NCBI GenBank assembly: GCA_022573485.1
Contig: JACZTW010000200.1
Coordinates: 1 to 7,415, forward strand
Source: Planctomycetota bacterium
GTDB lineage: Bacteria; Planctomycetota; Phycisphaerae; UBA1845; CAIVHJ01
DNA: 7,415 nucleotides
Reading direction: 5' to 3'
Shown here: positions 1-5,358 of the stretch, piece by piece
Position numbering within the stretch: the first letter of the stretch is position 1
Layout of the letters: every line of letters begins with the position of its first letter
Position numbers and translations under genes: made by a program
Notes under the pieces: model-generated
Databases searched by the model: none
Told to the model about the DNA's origin: nothing
What the model saw: the letters and a program-made list of their open reading frames with translations, nothing else

Positions 1-978
1 GAAAAGCTCGGCGCGATTGCGCCCTGGGCCGGACAAGACAAGACCAGAGTATATTTCACGAACAGCGGTACGGAGGTGATCGAGGCGGCCATCAAGCTGG
101 CCCGCCACAGGACCGGCCGCAAGCGGATCATCGCGTTTCACGGTGCGTTTCATGGCCGGACGATGGGTGCGCTTGCCTTGACTGCATCGAAGTTCAAGCA
201 AAAGCTCGGCTTCGGGCCTTTGATTCCAATGGTTTCGCATGCCAAGTACGGCACACTCGATGACATCACCGGCAACCTCTTTACGAGACACTTTCCTTCG
301 GAAGAAGTGGCGGCGATTTTTGTCGAGCCGATTCAGGGCGAAGGCGGCTACAACATCCCGCCGAAAGATTTTCTTCCGGCGCTGCGGCAGCTCTGCGACA
401 AGCACGGCATTTTAATGGTCGCCGACGAAATTCAGAGCGGCATTGGCCGCACTGGAAAATGGTGGGCGTGTCAGCATGATGATGTGATCCCGGACATTAT
501 TTGCTCCGCCAAGGGCTTGGCCAGCGGGATGCCGCTGGGGGCGCTGATCACCAAAGACTCGGTCATGAATTGGCCGCCCGGCGCACAGGGCAGCACCTTC
601 GGCGGCAACCCGGTTTGCTGTGCGGCGGCGCTGGCGACCATTGGACTAGTCGAAGGCGGCTACATGGAGAACGCCGCGAAAATGGGCGAGATTGTGCAGG
701 CTGGGTTGCGCAAAATGACGGAGCGGCATCGCTGCATGGCCCGCGTCCGTGGCCGCGGACTGATGATCGGGTTTGATATCGTTCGAGGCAAGAACGGGGA
801 ACAAAACAACCCGGACCTGCGCGACCGCATCATTCAGGAAGCGTTCAATCGCGGCCTGCTCCTGCTGCCCTGTGGCGAGACGGCCATCCGCATCACGCCA
901 CCTCTGTGCATCAATGAAACACAAATCGACGTGGGCCTGAAAGTGCTCGACGAAGTCCTCGCAACGCTGGGAAAATGA
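1..978 (+). CDS. Class III PLP-dependent aminotransferase (GABA/acetylornithine aminotransferase-like), 5' end missing
   Basis: Partial gene: the reading frame is open from base 1, so the N-terminus lies outside the window. A GTG at 76 is internal, because the codons before it already encode the family motif FTNSGTE. About 325 residues are visible, and TGA ends the gene at 978. Fold-type I class III landmarks appear in order: FTNSGTE (phosphate-binding region), FHGAFHGRTMG, VEPIQGEGG, VADEIQSGIGRTG (the Asp encoded at 424-426 contacts the pyridine nitrogen), SAKGLASGMPLGA (PLP-binding Lys at 511-513) and GSTFGGNP (Thr at 595-597 contacts the phosphate). The family moves amino groups from omega- or alpha-amino donors to 2-oxo acids. 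The motif wording and the C-terminal LLLLPCGETAIRITPPL resemble proteins annotated as 4-aminobutyrate or acetylornithine aminotransferases, some of which act as amino-acid racemases, so the substrate is not fixed by sequence. It is convergent with the pterin synthase. The class is certain; the specificity is not. Confidence 0.93.
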   Translation, partial: EKLGAIAPWAGQDKTRVYFTNSGTEVIEAAIKLARHRTGRKRIIAFHGAFHGRTMGALALTASKFKQKLGFGPLIPMVSHAKYGTLDDITGNLFTRHFPSEEVAAIFVEPIQGEGGYNIPPKDFLPALRQLCDKHGILMVADEIQSGIGRTGKWWACQHDDVIPDIICSAKGLASGMPLGALITKDSVMNWPPGAQGSTFGGNPVCCAAALATIGLVEGGYMENAAKMGEIVQAGLRKMTERHRCMARVRGRGLMIGFDIVRGKNGEQNNPDLRDRIIQEAFNRGLLLLPCGETAIRITPPLCINETQIDVGLKVLDEVLATLGK

Positions 979-1001
979 GGAATTCAGAATTTGAAATTCA
1001 A

Positions 1002-1039
1002 GAATGAGGAAATGCCTCTGTGTTTTTCATTCTTCATTC
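1002..1039. terminator. Possible hairpin between convergent genes
   Basis: The arm at 1002-1014 (GAATGAGGAAATG) pairs with the arm at 1028-1039 (CATTCTTCATTC), with one wobble and one bulged base and a 13-nt loop that includes five Ts. It sits between the aminotransferase stop (978) and the opposing pterin-synthase stop (1027-1029), whose codon it overlaps. A bidirectional terminator would suit this place, but the stem is AT-rich and no clear T-run follows it on either strand, so the call is weak. Confidence 0.25.
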
Positions 1040-1812
1040 GCAATTTCTGCGTAGGTTTTCGGCGTTTCCCAGACGCGGATTTTGGAGAGGCGGGCCGGTT
1101 CAAGTTGTCCGTCCAACAATTTCCAGATGACCATCGTGATGTTCTCCACCGAGGGATTGAGGTCCGCGAATTCGGGGCAGTCCAGGTTCAAGTGCTTGTG
1201 ATCGAAGCGGTCCACGACCCGCTCTTTGACGATTGATTCCATTTCTTGAATATCGACGATCCTCCCGGTGGTCGGATCCGGCGTGCCGCGCACGGTCACT
1301 TCGACGACGTAGTTGTGCCCATGGCCATTGGGATTCGCGCATTTTCCGAACAGTGCGCGGTTTTCTTCCTCCGACATCGACGGGCAATACAAGCGGTGTG
1401 ACGCCGCGAACTCGAAAGACTCGGTGATGGATACCATATTCTGTGCTCCCGAATGCTTACTGAAAATCAAGTGTGGCGTGGGCGCCAATCTCAGTTCTTC
1501 AAGCTCCGTTCCCGGCGGCACATCGTTCCGCAGAGCGTTCCAACATACTTCAACCAGTGTTTCGCCGGTCGGCGGAACCCTCTTTGTCTGTAGCGACTCC
1601 GCCACAAGCGGCACGACGCATTCGCGCACGGTGTGGTCGATGGCCTGTACGTTGCACAGGTAGCCGGTGCGCGGGTCAGCGATACCGCGTAGGAGCACTT
1701 GCAGCGTAAGGAAAGGCGCGATCGAGGTTGCGCTGGGCCAGCCGGCCCAGGAGTTTGTGACGCCGGCGGATGGCGGCAGGGCACTGAACCGGATTTCTCG
1801 CATGAGCTTCAT
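1027..1812 (-). CDS. Two-domain 6-pyruvoyl-tetrahydropterin synthase / QueD family protein
   Basis: 261 residues, about twice the usual 120-150 of the family, because two copies of the fold are fused. The C-terminal copy (about 127-258) is complete: zinc ligands His139, His164 and His166, catalytic Cys158, the Asp204-His205 pair, and pterin-anchoring Glu249. Its FGKCANPNGHGHNY has five residues between Cys and HGH, as in animal 6-pyruvoyl-tetrahydropterin synthase; QueD has three. The N-terminal copy (about 5-115) aligns by LRGIADPRTG against VRGTPDPTTG but lacks the histidines, the Cys and the Glu (Pro111 replaces it), so it is probably structural. These enzymes convert 7,8-dihydroneopterin triphosphate to 6-pyruvoyl-tetrahydropterin or, in queuosine synthesis, 6-carboxy-tetrahydropterin. 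The product here cannot be chosen from sequence. The ATG at 1812 is the first possible start; another lies at 1803. I see no Shine-Dalgarno. Family assignment is firm. Confidence 0.92.
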   Translation of the reverse strand: MKLMREIRFSALPPSAGVTNSWAGWPSATSIAPFLTLQVLLRGIADPRTGYLCNVQAIDHTVRECVVPLVAESLQTKRVPPTGETLVEVCWNALRNDVPPGTELEELRLAPTPHLIFSKHSGAQNMVSITESFEFAASHRLYCPSMSEEENRALFGKCANPNGHGHNYVVEVTVRGTPDPTTGRIVDIQEMESIVKERVVDRFDHKHLNLDCPEFADLNPSVENITMVIWKLLDGQLEPARLSKIRVWETPKTYAEIANEE

Positions 1813-1820
1813 GGCATGAG

Positions 1821-1849
1821 ATTGTAGCGCTCGTTCCGCGAGGCCACAA
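1821..1849 (-). promoter_or_regulatory. Candidate sigma70-type promoter for the pterin synthase gene
   Basis: Read on the minus strand, TTGTGG (1844-1849) and TACAAT (1821-1826) are separated by exactly 17 bp. The -10 matches the consensus at five of six bases; the -35 matches at three. Only eight bases separate the -10 from the ATG at 1812, so the transcript would start at or next to the start codon and be leaderless or nearly so. That agrees with the absence of a ribosome-binding site. Sequence match only. Confidence 0.35.
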
Positions 1850-1928
1850 CCTGCCGTGCTTGACTTGGCCCTGTAAATGGTTAGGCTGGTTTGCAGCGAT
1901 CGGGCAATGGCGAAATATCAAGATTTGT

Positions 1929-2025
1929 CAAGGAACCGCAGGCTTTTAGCCTGCGCGATTCTGTGAATGGTGATGATGTTTCACAGTGCGTCGATTCGCG
2001 CAGGCTAAAAGCTTGCGTCTCCTTG
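1929..2025. repeat. Symmetric long inverted repeat of two hairpins (REP/BIME-like)
   Basis: This lies in the 241-bp region between the divergent pterin synthase and aldehyde dehydrogenase genes. The 22-bp arm at 1937-1958 is the reverse complement of 1996-2017 with one mismatch. Shorter arms match inside (CTGTGAA 1961-1967 with TTCACAG 1980-1986) and outside (CAAGGA 1929-1934 with TCCTTG 2020-2025). Each main arm is itself a hairpin: GCAGGCT-TTT-AGCCTGC on the left, and GCAGGCT-AAA-AGCTTGC, with one wobble pair, on the right. The DNA can therefore fold as one long stem or two short ones. Paired, opposed palindromes in a non-coding gap are typical of REP/BIME elements. A regulatory or termination role is possible but unsupported. 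The rest of 1813-2053 shows only the candidate promoter and the ribosome-binding site. Confidence 0.75.
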
Positions 2026-2043
2026 GTTTTTGTTTAATGCGAT

Positions 2044-2050
2044 GAGGTGA
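2044..2050 (+). promoter_or_regulatory. Ribosome-binding site of the aldehyde dehydrogenase
   Basis: GAGGTGA lies just before the ATG at 2054, with six bases between its GAGG core and the start codon. This supports 2054 as the true start. Confidence 0.7.
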
Positions 2051-2053
2051 ATC

Positions 2054-3535
2054 ATGGTAACGACCGCCCCAGAGGCTCCCGTCAAGGTAACCCAGACAAA
2101 ACTGCTCATCAACGGCGAATGGGTTGATAGCCAGTCCGGCAAAACATTTGACAACATCAATCCCGCCACGGGCGATGTGATCGCGCAGGTCGCCGAGGGC
2201 GACGCGGCTGACATCGATCTGGCCGTGCAGGCCGCGAAGCGAGCCTTCGACGAGGGGCCTTGGCGCACCAAGATCAGCCCGCGCAAGAGAGGCCAACTGC
2301 TTTTCAAGCTGGCGGACCTTGTCGAACAGAATGCCCAGGAACTGGCCGCACTGGAAACACTCGACAACGGCAAGCCGATCAGCGAGACGACCCACGCCGA
2401 CCTGCCGCTCGTCGTGCAATGCCTGCGCTATTTCGCGGGTCTGGCGGATAAGGTGCAGGGCGATGTCATTCCCGTCGAGGGTAAGCCCGGCTCAATGTTC
2501 TGCTATACGCTGCGGGAGCCCATCGGCGTGTGCGGCCAGATCATCCCCTGGAACTTCCCCATGCTGATGGCGGCTTGGAAATGGGCGCCTGCGCTGGCCA
2601 TGGGCAACACCATCATTATGAAGCCGGCCGAACAAACGCCGTTGAGCGTGCTGCGGATGGGCGAGCTGGCCATGGAGGCCGGTTTCCCGCCGGGCGTGAT
2701 CAACATCGTCAACGGCTTCGGCGAGACGGCCGGCGACGCCCTCGTGAAGCACCCCGGGGTCGAGAAGATTGCCTTCACGGGCGAGTACAAGACTGCCCAG
2801 CTCATCATGGCCAATGCCGCGCCGACGCTGAAGCGCACCACTTTCGAGTTGGGGGGCAAGAGCCCGAACATCGTGTTTGCCGACGCGGACATCGACCGTG
2901 CGGTACAGGGCGCCATAGCCGGCAGCTTCTTCAACCAGGGTGAAGTGTGCTGTGCGGGCAGCCGGCTGCTGGTCGAGCAGAGCGTACACGATGAGTTTGT
3001 CGAGAAATTCAAGCAGGCCGCCGAGAAGCGACGGCTGGGCGACCCCTTTGATCCGAAGACCGAGCAGGGCGCCCAGGTCAGCCGCGAGCAATTCGACAAA
3101 ATCATGAAGTACATCGACATCGGCAAGAAGGAAGCCACTTGCATCACCGGCGGTGAGCGCTTCGGCGACAAGGGCTTCTTCGTCAAACCGACGATCTTCA
3201 CAGGCGTGAATAATGATATGCAGATCGCCCGTGAGGAAATCTTCGGGCCGGTGGTGGTGGTCGTGCCGTTTAAGGATGTTGCCGACGCCGGCGCCATCGC
3301 CAATGATACAATCTTCGGTCTTGCTGCTGCCGTGTGGACGCGCGATATCAGCAAAGCCCACAGAATCGCCAATACCGTGCGGGCGGGCACGGTGTGGATC
3401 AATTGCTACAACACCTTCGACGCGGCCGCGCCGTTCGGCGGGTATAAGTATTCCGGACACGGGCGGGAACTCGGTAAAGACGCCATCAATGCGTACAGCG
3501 AAGTGAAGACCGTGTGGGTCAACTTGAAGGGTTAG
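2054..3535 (+). CDS. NAD(P)-dependent aldehyde dehydrogenase (ALDH superfamily)
   Basis: 493 residues, full length for the family. It oxidises an aldehyde to the carboxylic acid using NAD(P)+ in the cytoplasm. Catalytic residues are present: Asn167 in IIPWNFP, Lys190 in MKPAEQTP (cofactor ribose), Glu265 in FELGGKSPN (general base), nucleophile Cys299 in GEVCCAGSR, and Glu395/Phe397 in EEIFGPV. The overall pattern is closest to the ALDH1/ALDH2 group; that group has broad substrates, so the natural aldehyde is unknown. Two spots are unusual. The cofactor-loop motif normally read as FTGSTEVG is FTGEYKTA (241-248), and the Gln before the nucleophile is Glu297. A good ribosome-binding site supports the start. 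The gene stands alone: the upstream neighbour is divergent, and the downstream membrane-protein gene converges with an 18-bp gap. The aminotransferase at the left edge could supply a semialdehyde, but the two do not form an operon. Confidence 0.95.
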   Translation: MVTTAPEAPVKVTQTKLLINGEWVDSQSGKTFDNINPATGDVIAQVAEGDAADIDLAVQAAKRAFDEGPWRTKISPRKRGQLLFKLADLVEQNAQELAALETLDNGKPISETTHADLPLVVQCLRYFAGLADKVQGDVIPVEGKPGSMFCYTLREPIGVCGQIIPWNFPMLMAAWKWAPALAMGNTIIMKPAEQTPLSVLRMGELAMEAGFPPGVINIVNGFGETAGDALVKHPGVEKIAFTGEYKTAQLIMANAAPTLKRTTFELGGKSPNIVFADADIDRAVQGAIAGSFFNQGEVCCAGSRLLVEQSVHDEFVEKFKQAAEKRRLGDPFDPKTEQGAQVSREQFDKIMKYIDIGKKEATCITGGERFGDKGFFVKPTIFTGVNNDMQIAREEIFGPVVVVVPFKDVADAGAIANDTIFGLAAAVWTRDISKAHRIANTVRAGTVWINCYNTFDAAAPFGGYKYSGHGRELGKDAINAYSEVKTVWVNLKG

Positions 3536-3553
3536 CGGCGCCGACCGGGTTGT

Positions 3554-4465
3554 TCATGCCTTGGCGTCTTCGATGACCGCGAAGCGCGTGAGTTGGCGCT
3601 GGTGCCAGTTCCCGAAGACGGCGGCGGCGGTGCCGACCATGACCGTTTGGATGGGCAAGGCTCGGCCGAACACCGTCGGCGAGAAGTGCGCATAATGCGC
3701 GATCACCCGGCCTGGAAACTCCGGCGTGGGGTTGAGGGCCGTCCAGGCGTAGCCGGCGACGGCCACCAGCCCGACGGCGAGATAGGCCCACACCTGCGAC
3801 TGGGCGCCGGTGACTTGGTAGGCGACCAAAGAGGCGAGATAGAACGAGGCTGCGACCGCGAAGCACACTTGCCCGGTCTCGATGGGGGCGAGTTCGGATC
3901 CGGCGGAGAGCACTTGCAGCGCCAGCATGGCCACCACACACATGAATAACACCGTCAATGCCCCGACGCGGTATTCGTTCGCGGGATCCTGTTCGATGAG
4001 GGGCTTGAGATCAAACACGCGCACGGCCCAGCGGGTTCCGGCATAGGCGGCACCGATGACTGCGAACCATCCCAGCGCCTCGGCGGCCATCTGGCCGGCA
4101 AGTACGGTGCGCAGTTCGTCGTTGGCTTGCCCCTGAGTGGCCCACAGGAATGCGGCGCTCTCGTGTCGCAGGACCGCCAGCGACAGGCCCAGCGCCACGG
4201 CAAAGACGCCCATTTCCTCCAGCTTCGCTCCGCTGATGATGCTGACCAGTGCCGCGAACACCAAGGCCAGCGCCGCGCAGATCGGCAGAATCCACCATTC
4301 GAGCTTGCAACTGAGTGTGCTCACGCATCCCAGCGGATCCACCGGCGTGAGCACCAGGCGGCTTACCACCGCGACGAAGATCACCCCGATGACGACCACT
4401 CCGAGCATGGCGCGCAACCGATCACGCCCACTCAAATCCGGAAATGAAATCGCTTCCCGAGCCAT
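3554..4465 (-). CDS. Unrecognised integral membrane protein, about eight transmembrane segments
   Basis: 303 residues; I do not recognise the family. Hydrophobic stretches at about 19-38, 57-77, 86-100, 128-142, 168-186, 199-216, 225-243 and 271-285 suggest about eight membrane helices. The basic N-terminal GRDRLR and C-terminal NWHQRQLTR suggest both ends are cytoplasmic. The loop after helix 1 carries Cys47 and Cys53 in PLGCVSTLSC, which would face outward and could form a disulfide. No nucleotide-binding, protease or metal-binding motif is visible, and there is no signal peptide apart from helix 1. It is the last gene of the pdxJ-dapA operon: its ATG is 9 bp past the dapA stop, and its GAGG overlaps that stop, so it is probably translationally coupled. 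That position suggests an envelope role but does not show one. The reading frame itself is well supported. Confidence 0.85.
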   Translation of the reverse strand: MAREAISFPDLSGRDRLRAMLGVVVIGVIFVAVVSRLVLTPVDPLGCVSTLSCKLEWWILPICAALALVFAALVSIISGAKLEEMGVFAVALGLSLAVLRHESAAFLWATQGQANDELRTVLAGQMAAEALGWFAVIGAAYAGTRWAVRVFDLKPLIEQDPANEYRVGALTVLFMCVVAMLALQVLSAGSELAPIETGQVCFAVAASFYLASLVAYQVTGAQSQVWAYLAVGLVAVAGYAWTALNPTPEFPGRVIAHYAHFSPTVFGRALPIQTVMVGTAAAVFGNWHQRQLTRFAVIEDAKA

Positions 4466-4472
4466 GTGGCAT

Positions 4473-4476
4473 CCTC
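4473..4476 (-). promoter_or_regulatory. Ribosome-binding site overlapping the dapA stop codon
   Basis: On the minus strand GAGG overlaps the TGA of dapA (4475-4477) and lies seven bases before the ATG at 4465. This fixes the membrane-protein start and suggests that ribosomes finishing dapA help start the next gene. Confidence 0.6.
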
Positions 4477-5353
4477 ACTTCAACAGACCACTGCGAGACA
4501 ACAGTTGGCGCAATTCATTCTTGTTGGCCGGCGCCATTTCACACATCGGCAACCTGAATTCCTCCCGAATCATGTCGTTCAAAGCCATAGCGGTCTTGAT
4601 CGGGATCGGGTTCGTTTCAAGCGATAATAGAGCTTTCGCCAGCGGAAACAACTCATCGTGGATTGCTCGGGCCTGTTCGTATCGCCCCGCCAGCCATGCA
4701 TCAGTCAGGGCCTTGACTTTGGCGGGCAGTAAATTGGCCACCACGCTGATCACGCCGAGCGCGCCGATAGACATCAACGGCAGCGTCAATGGATCGTCGC
4801 CGGAGATAATGTCAATCGCACAGGCGGCGTGCAGACTGGCCGCCCCTTCGACGGAGCCGGTGGCGTGTTTGACTGCGACGATGTTCTCAAAATCATTGAA
4901 CAGTCTGCAAATCGTCTCTTCGGCGATGGCTACGCCGGTCCGGCCGGGGATGTTGTACAGAATGATCGGCAGCGCGACCTCGCGCGCCACTTTCCCGAAA
5001 TGTTGGTACAGCCCCGCCTGTGTCGGCTTGTTGTAGTACGGCGTTACCAGCATCAGTGCGTCGGCGCCCAGGTCCCGTGCGCGCTGCGACAGTTTCAACG
5101 TCTTGGCCGTCGAATTAGTGCCGGCACCGACGATGATCGGACACTTGTTCTTGGCTTTTCGAGTCGCCGTTTCTACGATTTCAGCCTGTTCTTCGTCCGT
5201 CAACGTCGGCGATTCGCCGGTCGTGCCGCACAACACCAGGCCGTCCGTGCCCTCGCTCAGTTGGAAATCGATCAGCCGCTCCAACGCCGGAAGATCGAGT
5301 CGGCCTTCGGAAAACGGCGTGACCAAAGCCACCATCGAACCTTTGAAATGCAT
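4475..5353 (-). CDS. dapA: 4-hydroxy-tetrahydrodipicolinate synthase
   Basis: 292 residues, the same length as the E. coli enzyme. It condenses pyruvate with aspartate-4-semialdehyde, the first step committed to lysine and meso-diaminopimelate, and so feeds peptidoglycan. The TIM-barrel active site is complete at E. coli-like positions: Thr44-Thr45 in GTTGES, Tyr107 in TPYYNKP, Tyr133 and Arg138 in LYNIPGRTG, and Schiff-base Lys162 in VKHATG. The ISGDD stretch follows near 183-187. The residue after the catalytic lysine is His rather than the more common Glu. Other members of the superfamily (N-acetylneuraminate lyase, keto-deoxy-sugar aldolases) share the fold, but the Tyr107 and Arg138 motifs favour DapA. 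Its ATG is 5 bp past the stop of the SGNH-like gene, with GAGGA inside that gene's last codons (5363-5367), nine bases upstream. The membrane-protein gene follows. Confidence 0.95.
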   Translation of the reverse strand: MHFKGSMVALVTPFSEGRLDLPALERLIDFQLSEGTDGLVLCGTTGESPTLTDEEQAEIVETATRKAKNKCPIIVGAGTNSTAKTLKLSQRARDLGADALMLVTPYYNKPTQAGLYQHFGKVAREVALPIILYNIPGRTGVAIAEETICRLFNDFENIVAVKHATGSVEGAASLHAACAIDIISGDDPLTLPLMSIGALGVISVVANLLPAKVKALTDAWLAGRYEQARAIHDELFPLAKALLSLETNPIPIKTAMALNDMIREEFRLPMCEMAPANKNELRQLLSRSGLLK

Positions 5354-5358
5354 CCCGA

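Noticed and set aside
1860..1865. TTGACT as a plus-strand -35 box
   Set aside because: No acceptable -10 is found 16-18 bp downstream.
2033..2038. TTTAAT as a -10 box for the aldehyde dehydrogenase
   Set aside because: It matches five of six bases, but no -35 lies at proper spacing and the predicted start would fall inside the ribosome-binding site.
1946..2419. Minus-strand open frame covering the intergenic repeat and the start of the aldehyde dehydrogenase gene
   Set aside because: It is largely antisense to the dehydrogenase, and its tail translates the inverted repeat. No domain or start signal supports it.
2492..3460. Long open frames on the minus strand (322 and 299 residues) inside the aldehyde dehydrogenase gene
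   Set aside because: They are antisense to a gene with clear catalytic motifs, have low-complexity Arg/Ala/His- or Ser-rich products with no domain, and have no ribosome-binding site. They are a by-product of GC-rich codon use.
1..3535. Aminotransferase and aldehyde dehydrogenase as a GABA-degradation operon
   Set aside because: They are separated by an opposite-strand gene and about 1.1 kb, and neither has a motif that fixes GABA or succinate semialdehyde as substrate.
4137..5036. A 299-residue plus-strand open frame across the membrane-protein and dapA genes
   Set aside because: It crosses two genes supported on the other strand, and its Ser/Ala/Arg-rich product shows no family motif.
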